From positions 124,001 to 188,000 of the forward strand of contig CAQIBN010000002.1 of the NCBI GenBank assembly GCA_948805675.1: a DNA stretch of 64,000 bases. Reading direction: 5' to 3'. This document shows, piece by piece, positions 34,323 through 43,229 of this stretch. How positions within the stretch are numbered: position 1 is the first letter of the stretch; each line of letters begins with the position of its first letter. Below the pieces are notes generated by a model. It searched no databases and had not been told where the DNA came from. It saw only the letters and a list, made by a program, of their open reading frames with translations. Both the position numbers and the translations under genes were made by a program. Source of the stretch: an uncultured Clostridia bacterium. Its GTDB lineage: Bacteria; Bacillota; Clostridia; TANB77; CAG-508.

Positions 34323-35903
34323 TTATTCAATTCCCAAATATTCATTATATGTAACTTCTCTATCAATTAATTTATCTTGTTTAATATCAATAATCCTATT
34401 AGCAACAGTTTGCATTAATTGGTGGTCATGTGATGTGAATATAATATTACCTTTAAATTTTGTCATTCCATCATTAAGAGCTGTAATGCTTTCCATATCT
34501 AAATGGTTAGTTGGTTCATCAAAAATTAAAAAGTTAGAACCCGAAAGCATCATTTTAGAAAGAACACATCTAACCTTCTCTCCTCCTGATAAAACATTAA
34601 CCTTTTTTAAAGCTTCTTCTCCAGAAAACAACATTCTACCTAAAAAACTTCTCACATATGTTTCATCTGGATCCTTCGAATATCCTCTAAGCCAATCTGT
34701 AATACTTAAATCAGATTCAAATAAATAACTATTATCTTTTGGGAAATAATTATTTGTTATAGTAGTACCCCAAATAAGTTCTCCTTCATCTGGTTCTACT
34801 TCTCCCGCAATTATTTGAAATAGTAATGTTTTTGCATTTTCATTATCTGCTAGAAATGCAATTTTATCGTCTTGTTTTACTGTAAATGAAATATTGTCTA
34901 ATAATTTCTCACCATTTATTGTTTTTGATACATTTTTTACTTGCAAAATCTCCTTTCCAGGTTCTCTATCTGGTTTAAAATCTATATATGGATATTTTCT
35001 ATTTGATGGCTTAATTTCATCCAATTCGATTTTCTCCAATGATTTTTTTCTTGATGTTGCTTGTTTAGACTTTGATGCATTTGCACTAAATCTTGCAATA
35101 AAAGCTTGTAACTCTTTTATCTTTTCTTCTTTCTTTTTATTAGCATCTCTCATTTGTTTTAATACTAATTGACTTGACTCATACCAGAAATCATAATTTC
35201 CTGGATAAACCTTTATTTTTCCAAAATCGACATCTGCAATGTGTGTACAAACTTTATTTAAAAAATAACGGTCATGTGATACAACAATAACAGTATTTTC
35301 AAAATTAATTAAAAATTCCTCTAACCAATTAATACTTTTTAAATCTAAATCGTTAGTTGGCTCATCTAATAATAGTATATCTGGATTTCCAAATAAACTT
35401 TGTGCAAGTAATACCTTCACCTTTTCTTTAGCTTCTATTTCACTCATTTTTTTATAATGTTTCTCTGGTTCTATTCCTAAATCATTTAAAAGCATTGCAC
35501 TATCAGATTCTGCATTCCATCCATCCAATTCTGCAAACCTCTCTTCTAGTTTTGCAACTTTCATTCCGTCTTCTTCTGAAAAATCTGGTTTTGAGTATAT
35601 TGCATCTTTTTGTTTCATAATATTATATAATTCTTCATTTCCCATAATAACTGTTTCTATTACACTATATTCTTCAAATGCAAAATGGTCCTGCTTTAAT
35701 ACTGATAATCTTTCTCCTTTATCTAAAGTAACTTCACCTTTACTTGGTTCTATCTCTCCAGATAAAACTTTTAAAAATGTCGACTTTCCTGCACCATTTG
35801 CACCAATAATTCCATAGCAACATCCCTTATTGAATTTAATATTTACATCTTCAAATAATGTTCTTTTTCCAAATCGTACAGTAACTCCATTTGTATTTAA
35901 CAT
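34323..35903 (-). CDS. ABC-F family ATPase, YbiT/YkpA type
   Basis: 526 residues with two ABC domains and no membrane segments. First Walker A GANGAGKST and Walker B DILLLDEPTNDLD. Linker rich in Lys (about 245-290). The second domain has an atypical Walker A (FLADNENAKTLLF) but an intact signature VLSGGEKVRC and Walker B FLIFDEPTNHLD. That pattern, plus YFPKDNS, matches the YbiT/YkpA subgroup. ABC-F proteins act on the ribosome. This subgroup is not one of the clear resistance types. The first-domain signature is degenerate (MSEIEAKEKVK). Confidence 0.92.
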   Translation of the reverse strand: MLNTNGVTVRFGKRTLFEDVNIKFNKGCCYGIIGANGAGKSTFLKVLSGEIEPSKGEVTLDKGERLSVLKQDHFAFEEYSVIETVIMGNEELYNIMKQKDAIYSKPDFSEEDGMKVAKLEERFAELDGWNAESDSAMLLNDLGIEPEKHYKKMSEIEAKEKVKVLLAQSLFGNPDILLLDEPTNDLDLKSINWLEEFLINFENTVIVVSHDRYFLNKVCTHIADVDFGKIKVYPGNYDFWYESSQLVLKQMRDANKKKEEKIKELQAFIARFSANASKSKQATSRKKSLEKIELDEIKPSNRKYPYIDFKPDREPGKEILQVKNVSKTINGEKLLDNISFTVKQDDKIAFLADNENAKTLLFQIIAGEVEPDEGELIWGTTITNNYFPKDNSYLFESDLSITDWLRGYSKDPDETYVRSFLGRMLFSGEEALKKVNVLSGGEKVRCVLSKMMLSGSNFLIFDEPTNHLDMESITALNDGMTKFKGNIIFTSHDHQLMQTVANRIIDIKQDKLIDREVTYNEYLGIE

Positions 35904-35972
35904 TTTATTTCCTCCTAGAATTCAATTTGTTTTATATTATACCTTATTTTACCAGATTTTTCAATAAAACAA

Positions 35973-36011
35973 AAAATATAGTACAAAATATTTTTATCTT
36001 GTACTATATTT
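35973..36011 (-). terminator. Terminator of the DUF378 gene
   Basis: AAATATAGTACAA and TTGTACTATATTT arms, just after the 36014 stop, reading minus. Confidence 0.7.
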
Positions 36012-36013
36012 GC

Positions 36014-36205
36014 TTAATCTCTGTCAAATAATAATTTTATTCCCCATAATCCTGATATTCCTACTAACACATATATTATTTTAGATATTAAACTAGCAGT
36101 TCCAAATATTGTATCTACTAAATTAAAATTAAATAGTCCAATTAATCCCCAATTAATTGCTCCAATTACTATTAAAAGTAGTGCTATTTTATCAATTATT
36201 TTCAT
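36014..36205 (-). CDS. DUF378 family small membrane protein
   Basis: 63 residues from ATG 36203-36205 (AGAGGTGATTGTTC upstream). Two membrane segments: IALLLIVIGAINWGLIGLF and IIYVLVGISGLWGIKLLF. The AINWGLIG motif is the DUF378 (YuzA-like) signature. Function unknown. Confidence 0.9.
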   Translation of the reverse strand: MKIIDKIALLLIVIGAINWGLIGLFNFNLVDTIFGTASLISKIIYVLVGISGLWGIKLLFDRD

Positions 36206-36282
36206 GAACAATCACCTCTATTGTCAATTTCTACTTTTATCTTTACCAATATAAAAAAAATTATTCATAAAAATAATATTTT

Positions 36283-37230
36283 TTAATTTAACATATCTTT
36301 CTTTTTAAGCCATATCATTGCAATAATAGCTATTAAAATAGAAATTAGTGTAATAATAAAAAAACCATAAATATTGTCTTGCATAGGAACTTTTACATTC
36401 ATTCCCCAAAAACTTGCAACCATTGTTGGAATAGATAAAATAATAGTAATTGATGTTAAAAATTTCATAACACCATTTAGATTATTTGATATAATAGATG
36501 CATATGCATCCATTGTTCCATTTAAAATATCACTATAAATCTTACTCATCTCTATTGCTTGTTTATTTTCTATAATGGCATCCTCTAATATATCTTCATC
36601 TTCTTCATATAACTTTATTATTTTCCCTCTTAGAGTCTTTTCCATTACAACTTCATTTGCTTTTAACGATGTTGTAAAATATACCAAACTTTTTTCTAAA
36701 CTTAATAATTTTAACAATTCTTTGTTTTTCATTGATTTTTTTAAAACATTTTCTGCAATTTCCGTTTCCTTATTTATTTTTTTTAATAAATTTAAAAATG
36801 TAGCAGCATTTTGATATAATATTTGAAAAATTAGTCTACTCTTTTTATATGTCACTATACTTTTATTTATTTTATTCTTTAACTCTTTTATTATACTATT
36901 ATTTTTTAATGAAACAGTTATAAAATAATCATCTCTAACTATAATCATACCTATTGGCATTGTTGTATATACTTCTGCATCATTTTCTTTTTCTATTATT
37001 GGTATATCTACTATAAAAAGCATTGTGCCATCATCTTCTATATCAATTCTGGCCTTTTCTTCAGCATCTAATGAATACCTAATAAAATCATCTTGAATGT
37101 TAAGCTTTTTACATACATCCTCAATCTCTTGTTCGGTAGGCGAGACCATATTAATCCAGCTTCCTTTTTTATATTCCTTTATCATCTCTGTTTTATTATT
37201 ATCAGTATCTGTGTAATAAATATTAATCAT
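36283..37230 (-). CDS. CorA-family divalent cation channel
   Basis: 315 residues: a long cytoplasmic domain with coiled helices (about 1-250), then two C-terminal membrane segments separated by the GMN signature (SFWGMNVKVPM, about 283-293). CorA forms pentameric Mg2+ channels. The periplasmic loop differs slightly from the canonical YGMNF as FWGMNV. The ATG follows AAGGGGTGATACC. It stands beside the DUF378 gene with a short gap. Confidence 0.93.
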   Translation of the reverse strand: MINIYYTDTDNNKTEMIKEYKKGSWINMVSPTEQEIEDVCKKLNIQDDFIRYSLDAEEKARIDIEDDGTMLFIVDIPIIEKENDAEVYTTMPIGMIIVRDDYFITVSLKNNSIIKELKNKINKSIVTYKKSRLIFQILYQNAATFLNLLKKINKETEIAENVLKKSMKNKELLKLLSLEKSLVYFTTSLKANEVVMEKTLRGKIIKLYEEDEDILEDAIIENKQAIEMSKIYSDILNGTMDAYASIISNNLNGVMKFLTSITIILSIPTMVASFWGMNVKVPMQDNIYGFFIITLISILIAIIAMIWLKKKDMLN

Positions 37231-37392
37231 ATGGTATCACCCCTTATTTTTATAACTCTATTAAAATTATACCATATAGTTATAATATTAGTCTATAACA
37301 ATTAATTAAAATATTCATACATATTAAAATTATTTTATTTTTGTTTCTAATTTTAAATTAAATTTGATATAATAACTAAAAAGGGGGTAACA

Positions 37393-37728
37393 ATGAAAAT
37401 TACAAATGAGCAAATTAATAAAGTCTTTGGGAAAATATTTAAAGAATATAGACTAAAAAATAATATCACACAAGAAAAATTTGGCCAAGAACTAACAAAA
37501 TCTACAAAAACTATATCACAGATTGAAACTGGAAAAGATGGAACAAGTAAAAAGACAGACATAGACTTCATGAATTTTTTAGGTATAGCTCCTAACACAT
37601 TGTATAAAAACTTCATTACTAATATAGATTTAAAACATAAGATAGAGATTAGTGAGAAAATTAGCGAATTAGAACCAGATAAAATAGAGGCATTATTTAA
37701 AATTGTACAAATTTTGAATAATCTATAG
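37393..37728 (+). CDS. XRE-family helix-turn-helix regulator
   Basis: 111 residues. HTH from about 14 to 45: FKEYRLKNNITQEKFGQELTKSTKTISQIETGKDG. The remainder is helical. A GGGGG-type ribosome site precedes the ATG. It lies just before a decayed region containing a tRNA-Lys fragment and a truncated ATP-grasp gene, so it may be a remaining gene of a lost element. Its target is unknown. Confidence 0.82.
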   Translation: MKITNEQINKVFGKIFKEYRLKNNITQEKFGQELTKSTKTISQIETGKDGTSKKTDIDFMNFLGIAPNTLYKNFITNIDLKHKIEISEKISELEPDKIEALFKIVQILNNL

Positions 37729-37754
37729 AGCATTTACCATTCAAGAGATTTCAA

Positions 37755-37785
37755 GACTTCTGATTAAGAGTGGACTGTTCTCTTA
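37755..37785 (-). pseudogene. Degenerate tRNA-Lys(CTT) anticodon-arm fragment
   Basis: The string GATTAAGAGTGGACTGTTCT closely resembles GATTAAGAGTCGACTGCTCT in the intact tRNA-Lys(CTT) at 38500-38576, on the same strand. Only the D- and anticodon-arm region is present, with several mismatches. It may be the far attachment site of an old integration. Confidence 0.6.
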
Positions 37786-37921
37786 AAAATTATACTGCTC
37801 CATATGTATTGATATAACTAATATAATGCTTAAAATTATATAGTTCAATAGGTTTTCAGAAAAAAAGTAAAAATTTATTATAGTTTAGAAAAGTTTAATA
37901 AGATTTAAATAAATTTAAGGA

Positions 37922-38461
37922 AAATCTTATTTATGTAAGTTATTTAAAGAAGGTAAAAAAGTAATACCAACAATAGATAAAATTGAAGATATAAACAAAA
38001 TTAATGAAACAGAAGAATTTGTGTTAAAAGATATTGATTCATTTGGTAGTGGAATAGGACAAAAATTTGTAAAAAAAGAAGATTTAGAAAAAGAATTTAA
38101 AAAAGGTTATCTACTACAGCCTAAACTTAAATTTAAGTCAGAAATACAATGTTATTTTATTGGTAATAAATTAATGTATGTGTATGAATATACACCATCA
38201 AAATACCCTAATTATCCAAAACCTAAATTAATTACATTAAATGAAAAAGACAAAAAATTGGCAGAACAATTTGCTGATATATCTAATTTGAAAGTAGGAT
38301 TTCAAAGAATAGATTTCCTTAAACTTGAAAATGATGAACTAATATTACTTGAAATAGAAGATAATAGTCCTCATATGAATTTAGAGAAGCTAGATATAGC
38401 ACTTAGAAAAAATGTACTAAATGAATACAAAAGGAATATTTATCAATTTTTAAACAAATAA
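37922..38461 (+). pseudogene. 5'-truncated ATP-grasp ligase remnant
   Basis: The frame is open from about 37922 without a good start codon. It reads KKVIPTIDKIEDINKINETEEFVLKDIDSFGSG, then YLLQPKLKFKSEIQCYFIGNKLMYVYEYTPSKYP, then VGFQRIDFLKLENDELILLEIEDNSPHMNLEKL. This is the C-terminal two thirds of an ATP-grasp enzyme, including the metal-binding DF...LLEIEDNSP segment. A GTG at 38021 could start a shorter protein but has no ribosome site. The N-terminal third is missing, so I call it a remnant. Confidence 0.65.
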
Positions 38462-38499
38462 AAATACCTATCTAAATTTTACTTTAAAATAGGTAAATT
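38459..38499 (+). terminator. Terminator after the ATP-grasp remnant
   Basis: AAATACCTAT pairs with ATAGGTAAATTT around an A+T-rich loop, just before the tRNA-Lys 3' end. Confidence 0.5.
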
Positions 38500-38576
38500 T
38501 GGTGGGCAATCTGGGATTCGAACCCAGGACCTTTCGATTAAGAGTCGACTGCTCTAGCCAACTGAGCTAATCACCC
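38500..38576 (-). tRNA. tRNA-Lys (anticodon CTT)
   Basis: 77 nt with acceptor GGGTGAT/ATTGCCC (two wobbles), anticodon loop CTCTTAA, T-arm CTGGG-TTCGAAT-CCCAG and encoded CCA. It reads AAG. Confidence 0.95.
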
Positions 38577-38675
38577 ATATTATTAATTTTTAAATCTATG
38601 TTTATTTGACATAGATTATTATACTTCTAAATAATAATATTGTCAATAAAAAATATATTAAATTATTATTATATA

Positions 38676-38714
38676 AAAAAAATAGAAAAACTTATTAAAT
38701 TATAAGTTCTTCTA
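38676..38714 (-). terminator. Terminator of the vanW-like gene
   Basis: Arms 38702-38714 and 38683-38695 (TAGAAGAACTTAT against ATAAGTTTTTCTA on the minus strand) followed by eight T. Confidence 0.8.
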
Positions 38715-38722
38715 TATGCTGT

Positions 38723-40510
38723 TTATACTACATTATTATTTAGAGTACTATTATTAATTACATTATTTTTATTGGAAACTCCTGTATTATTTATTTGATT
38801 TTGAACTGAATTAATATTAACATTTTCTATTGTTACTGATGTACTACCATTATTACTATTGTTATTGCTATTATTTTCTTTAGTTTTTTTAGTTCCTTTT
38901 ACAACAATTTTTGGCTTAGAACTATACCTATCTCTTGAGATTAGAGTTCTTGATATAATCTTTCCATCTTTTTTAAGAACTTTATAGGCTTCCCCTACAC
39001 AACCATTTACTCCATTTTGAATAACCTTTTCTTTTCCATTTTCAAAACTACTATCCTCCTCATATTGTGTAGAATATTTAATTGAAGCTGTTACTTTAGA
39101 TTCTATTACTATTTCACAATCATCATCCTGCTTCACACCTAAAATGTCAACTTTCATTATACCATTACTACAATATGCTCTTATTTTTATAGGATATTTT
39201 CTATTGTTTTTAAATTTAAAATCAAGTGTTCCCCATGATACTGTTGCATCTCTACTAACTGGTACATATGAAGAAACATAACAATGATTAGTTCTACTTG
39301 TAACTTCTAAGTTAGCAAGTAATACACTATTATATAATGTAGATGATGTCTGACAAATCCCTCCACCATACTCATTTACAACTTTACCGCCTACATATGC
39401 AGCAGCTGGTTTATACCCAGATGCTGCTGTTCTTTTTCCTAATGTTTTATTGTATGAAAACTCTTCTCCTGGCATTAACACAACACCACTTATTTTTGCT
39501 GTTGATAATCTCAGATTAGTAGTTCTATTGTAATTACTTGGATCATATGTTGTTGAATATGTAGCTAGTCTATCTGGAAATGCTTCTTCTCCTAACATAT
39601 CTGTTGTTTTAGATGGTTTTGTTACTTTCAAAGGAATTATACATTCATTTTCACTTTCTTCTACTTTTTTCTTTGCTTCATCTATACTTACAGCAAAATC
39701 AATACCATTTACATGAGGATGTATTTCAAATGGTTCTTTACTTATATATGCATCTTTTGGTTCTTTATGAACTTCAGTATATATCATGTCTATATTAACA
39801 CCATCTGGGGTCTTTTCTTCTACTGGTATTTCAATATATTGATTGTCCCTTTTAAAAGATTCTACTTTACTTATGACCAATTTTTTTAATTCTTCACTAT
39901 TAGATACAACTCCTTGTTTACCTTTTGTAATAATTAAATTATTACTTTCTATATAATAACTAGATTGTTCTATCCCATTTGGTAAATTACCATTTATATC
40001 TTCTATTAACTTGTTCCATGACTCATCATTAATTTGTAAAGTAAGTTTCATATTTTCTTCTTTAAATTTATATTTCAATATATTATAGTTATTGATAAAT
40101 ACACTACTACTTCTTCCTACTTTATATGCTTTATCTATAATCTCATCAATATTAAACTTTGAATCTATTTGTTTTACATCTATACCAATCTCATATTCTT
40201 TATATTTTAGCATTATTGGTTCTTCTAAAAATTTTGTAACTTCTTCACTTATCTTTTGTTTTGCACTATCTTTTGTCAATCCTGATACATCTATTCCATT
40301 TATTTTTATTCCTGTTATTATTGTTTCATTATTTTTATTTATCATAGCAAATATAATAGAAAACACAAATAGAACTAATAATACTATACTAACAATTATC
40401 CATATTATGAATTTATTATTCTTCGTTTGTTTATTTTTCTCACTAAAATGTCTTGTAGACTGTTCTATCTCACTTTTTTGTTGTCTTTCCATAACCTGAC
40501 TTTTACTCAT
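38723..40510 (-). CDS. VanW-family protein with peptidoglycan-binding-4-like region
   Basis: 595 residues from ATG 40508-40510 (AAAGGGGA upstream). An N-terminal cytoplasmic stretch, one membrane anchor (about 32-55), repeated PG_binding_4-like segments (about 70-250: ITGIKINGIDVSGLTKDSAKQKI), and the VanW domain (about 320-440: LRLSTAKISGVVLMPGEEFSYNKTLG, GGGICQTSSTLYNSVLLANLE). A G5-like beta region and an Asn/Ser-rich tail follow. It is exported and anchored at the cell wall. Function is unestablished, and the link to vancomycin resistance is by name only. Confidence 0.9.
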   Translation of the reverse strand: MSKSQVMERQQKSEIEQSTRHFSEKNKQTKNNKFIIWIIVSIVLLVLFVFSIIFAMINKNNETIITGIKINGIDVSGLTKDSAKQKISEEVTKFLEEPIMLKYKEYEIGIDVKQIDSKFNIDEIIDKAYKVGRSSSVFINNYNILKYKFKEENMKLTLQINDESWNKLIEDINGNLPNGIEQSSYYIESNNLIITKGKQGVVSNSEELKKLVISKVESFKRDNQYIEIPVEEKTPDGVNIDMIYTEVHKEPKDAYISKEPFEIHPHVNGIDFAVSIDEAKKKVEESENECIIPLKVTKPSKTTDMLGEEAFPDRLATYSTTYDPSNYNRTTNLRLSTAKISGVVLMPGEEFSYNKTLGKRTAASGYKPAAAYVGGKVVNEYGGGICQTSSTLYNSVLLANLEVTSRTNHCYVSSYVPVSRDATVSWGTLDFKFKNNRKYPIKIRAYCSNGIMKVDILGVKQDDDCEIVIESKVTASIKYSTQYEEDSSFENGKEKVIQNGVNGCVGEAYKVLKKDGKIISRTLISRDRYSSKPKIVVKGTKKTKENNSNNNSNNGSTSVTIENVNINSVQNQINNTGVSNKNNVINNSTLNNNVV

Positions 40511-40646
40511 AAACTTAATTTCCCCTTTATTTGACATTATATTATATATAATAACACATGACATTTTTTTTTACAATTACTTTATATTTAATATATATGT
40601 TTTATTTATCAATTTATGAAACAAAAAAATATAGACTTTTGTGTTA

Positions 40647-40671
40647 TTTTTGTATATAATGATACAAAAAC
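40647..40671 (+). promoter_or_regulatory. Palindromic operator upstream of the S24 repressor
   Basis: TTTTTGTAT and GATACAAAAA flank a short A+T spacer about 18 bases before the ATG at 40689. Likely autoregulatory site. Confidence 0.5.
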
Positions 40672-40688
40672 AGTAAAGGAGTATTTTT

Positions 40689-41261
40689 ATGATTGGTAGT
40701 ATACTAAGAAAGATAAGGAAAGATAAGAATGTAACCCAATCTCAATTATCTAGGAATACTAAAATAAATGTAGGACATATAACTCATATAGAAAATGGTG
40801 AAAGAAATCCAAGTTATAAAGCATTTAAAAATATATGTAAATATTTAAAGGTTCCATATTCTTTATTAATGAGCCTTTATGATAAAAAAATAACAGATGA
40901 CCAAATAAATTATAAATTACTTGAACATATAAATTATAATAAAATAATATCTATAGACTCACCATATTCACTTATAGATTGCCCTGATGATATGTACAAA
41001 GCTTCTATAGCTATAAAAATTCATGATAACTCTATGGAACCTACACTCAAAGTTAATAATCAAGCCTTTATAGAATTAGGCGCACCTTTAGAAAATAAAG
41101 ATATAGGTTTATTTTTATATGGTGGTGAAACATTAATAAGAAAATTTATAATAAAAAAAAATTGTCTAGTTCTAAGGGCTAATAATAAAGACTTACATGA
41201 TATTGTATTATCAGAAAATGATAATTTTAAAATAATTGGTAAAGTACTTGGTACAAATTAA
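40689..41261 (+). CDS. LexA-like XRE-S24 repressor/autopeptidase
   Basis: 190 residues. N-terminal HTH (ILRKIRKDKNVTQSQLSRNTKINVGHITHIENGERNP, about 4-40). C-terminal S24 domain with the nucleophile Ser in IKIHDNSMEPTLKVNNQ and the Lys in LIRKFIIKKN. Proteins of this form are prophage-type or stress repressors that self-cleave with RecA, or simply bind effectors. A good palindrome precedes the gene. No phage genes are adjacent. The carbohydrate-binding gene follows after 106 bases. Confidence 0.88.
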   Translation: MIGSILRKIRKDKNVTQSQLSRNTKINVGHITHIENGERNPSYKAFKNICKYLKVPYSLLMSLYDKKITDDQINYKLLEHINYNKIISIDSPYSLIDCPDDMYKASIAIKIHDNSMEPTLKVNNQAFIELGAPLENKDIGLFLYGGETLIRKFIIKKNCLVLRANNKDLHDIVLSENDNFKIIGKVLGTN

Positions 41262-41367
41262 TAATATTTTTACAAAAATTATAAAAATATTACAAATACC
41301 TCTTGAAATAGATAAAATTTAATAATATAATACTTTATGACAAAAGATAAAATAAGGAGAAATTATT

Positions 41368-41829
41368 ATGGAGTTAGTTAAAAATATATTTTTTAATACA
41401 GATAAATTACTTGAAAATACAAATATAAAAATATCTTATACTGGTTCTCTTTTTCAAAATAATTCAGAAGAAATATACCTTCATTATGGATTTAATGAGG
41501 ATTGGAAAGAAGTTAATGAAATAAAAATGGAAAAAACAGATTTAGGATTTCAAGCAGAATTATACTTACCTGAATATAAAATATTAAATTTCTGTTTTAG
41601 AAACTCTAATAATGAATGGGATAATAATGAACATCACAATTATTCGTTCCCTATTGAAAAACTTGAATTATCTTTAGTGCCACAAGATGTTAATATGCAA
41701 ATTGTAACACATAAAGGGTTAAGAAAATCTTATATATGGAGTAAAAAAATAAAACTAGCTATATATAAGATAATAAAATACTTTCCAAAAGTTATATCTG
41801 GAAATTATAAAAAGAAAATATGTGAATAA
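41368..41829 (+). CDS. CBM25/CBM53-type starch-binding module protein
   Basis: 153 residues. The first 95 match the carbohydrate-binding module of the CBM25/53 type: KISYTGSLFQNNSEEIYLHYGFNEDWKEV and ILNFCFRNSNNEWDNNEHHNYSF, with the Trp/aromatic residues that stack on sugars. The rest is basic, with no catalytic domain and no signal peptide. In Clostridia such stand-alone modules may regulate glycogen enzymes in the cell. That role is inferred. Confidence 0.8.
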   Translation: MELVKNIFFNTDKLLENTNIKISYTGSLFQNNSEEIYLHYGFNEDWKEVNEIKMEKTDLGFQAELYLPEYKILNFCFRNSNNEWDNNEHHNYSFPIEKLELSLVPQDVNMQIVTHKGLRKSYIWSKKIKLAIYKIIKYFPKVISGNYKKKICE

Positions 41830-41866
41830 AATAAAAACATATCAATATATGATATGTTTTTATTTT
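41828..41866. terminator. Bidirectional terminator between CBM and SDR genes
   Basis: Perfect 17-bp arms (41828-41844 / 41850-41866) with A/T tracts on both sides. The SDR stop at 41865 overlaps it. Confidence 0.85.
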
Positions 41867-42614
41867 ATATATTCCATCCACCATTTATTCCAATTATCTG
41901 TCCTGTAGTATATTCATCTTCTATAATCCATTTAATGCATCTTGCTATATCTAATGTACTTCCCATTTTCTGTAATGGTATTTCTTCTGTAATTCTTGTT
42001 ATTTCCTCATCTGAGAATTGCTTATTCATTCCTGTATTTATTATTCCTGGTGCTATACTATTAACTCTTATATTAGATGGTCCCAATTCTTTAGCTAATG
42101 CCTTAGTCATACCATCTAAACCTGCTTTTGCCACTGAATAATGTACTTCACATGAAGCACCTGTAGTTCCCCAAATAGACGATATATTTATTATACATCC
42201 ACTTTTAACTGAAATCATATATTTTAAACTTTCTTGAATTGTATAAAAAGATGATGTAAGATTCACTTGTAGCATATTGTTCCAATCAAAATCTGTTATT
42301 TGTGTAAATAACTTAATTTCACTTATTCCTGCATTATTGATTAATACATCTATTTTATTAAATTTAGCTATACAAAAATTTACTAACCTTTTTACTTCTT
42401 CTCTTTTAGAAACATCTGCTTTAAATATATGAATATTATTATTATAATTATCATATATCTCCTTTTGTATTTGTTTGGCTCTATGTTCTGAACTATTATA
42501 ATTTAATATTACTTCATAACCATTTTTTGCAAGAAACCTTACTATTTCTTCTCCTATACCTTTTGAACCACCTGTTACAATAACTACTTTTCTTTCAATA
42601 CTAGCTTGATTCAT
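41865..42614 (-). CDS. Short-chain dehydrogenase/reductase (FabG-like)
   Basis: 249 residues from ATG 42612-42614, where TAAGGAG precedes by six bases. Rossmann motif TGGSKGIG at the N-terminus, NNAG at about 88, catalytic Ser in INISSIWG, Tyr/Lys in YSVAKAG, and NxIAPG. It fits classical SDRs such as 3-oxoacyl-ACP reductase. No fatty-acid genes adjoin it, so the substrate is open. A 16-bp perfect palindrome built on AGTGGTTG lies at 42638-42653 just upstream and may be an operator. Confidence 0.88.
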   Translation of the reverse strand: MNQASIERKVVIVTGGSKGIGEEIVRFLAKNGYEVILNYNSSEHRAKQIQKEIYDNYNNNIHIFKADVSKREEVKRLVNFCIAKFNKIDVLINNAGISEIKLFTQITDFDWNNMLQVNLTSSFYTIQESLKYMISVKSGCIINISSIWGTTGASCEVHYSVAKAGLDGMTKALAKELGPSNIRVNSIAPGIINTGMNKQFSDEEITRITEEIPLQKMGSTLDIARCIKWIIEDEYTTGQIIGINGGWNI

Positions 42615-42637
42615 ATAAAACTCCTTAAAATAAGAAA

Positions 42638-42653
42638 GTGGTTGCAACCACTC
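42638..42653. promoter_or_regulatory. Perfect 16-bp palindrome upstream of the SDR gene
   Basis: AGTGGTTGCAACCACT, 24 bases before the SDR start on the minus strand. Candidate operator. Confidence 0.45.
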
Positions 42654-42760
42654 TTTATTATACTTAAATACAAATATATATTTACATTATTAAACAAATC
42701 TCCTATAATATAAAACAAAAGTCAATAATTAAGAGCTATCTCAAAATTATTGACCTTCTA

Positions 42761-42836
<76 letters not shown>

Positions 42837-42842
42837 ATATGT

Positions 42843-42917
42843 TGGTGACCCGTACGGGAATCGAACCCATGTCTCCGCCGTGAAAGGGCGATGTCTTAAC
42901 CGCTTGACCAACGGGCC
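42843..42917 (-). tRNA. tRNA-Glu (anticodon TTC)
   Basis: 75 nt with GGCCCGT acceptor strand, anticodon loop CTTTCAC, encoded CCA. It lies six bases from tRNA-Thr. Confidence 0.95.
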
Positions 42918-42967
42918 TTATATTTTAAATATCTAGGATTTAAGTTTTAGCTTAAATCCTAGGTACT

Positions 42968-43043
42968 TGGTGAGCCATCGCGGACTCGAACCGCGGACAA
43001 CTTGATTAAAAGTCAAGTGCTCTACCACCTGAGCTAATGACCC
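42968..43043 (-). tRNA. tRNA-Lys (anticodon TTT)
   Basis: 76 nt, anticodon stem-loop CTTGA-CTTTTAA-TCAAG, encoded CCA. First in transcription order of the Lys-Glu-Thr cluster. Confidence 0.95.
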
Positions 43044-43140
43044 AAGTAATATTGATTAACAATGTCATGTCAGTCAACATGTTTTATATTTTAAATGATT
43101 TTTTTCTATTTGTCAATACATTTTTTAAAATTTTTCATAT

Positions 43141-43190
43141 TTTTTTTAATACCACTAATTTATAGCATAATTAATTCAAATTAGTGGTAT
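43141..43190 (-). terminator. Terminator of pyrC-pyrF
   Basis: Perfect 13-bp arms (43178-43190 and 43149-43161) followed on the minus strand by an A-to-T tract of seven T. Confidence 0.85.
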
Positions 43191-43229
43191 TTATATATAA
43201 TTACTTTATCTTTATAATACTTCTATAAT

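Noticed and set aside
34323..35903. Antibiotic-resistance ABC-F protein
   Set aside because: The second-domain Walker A and other motifs match the YbiT/YkpA group, which is not a known resistance subgroup.
38723..40510. Vancomycin resistance locus
   Set aside because: VanW-family proteins are common in Clostridia without resistance. No vanH, vanA/B, vanX, vanR or vanS genes are present.
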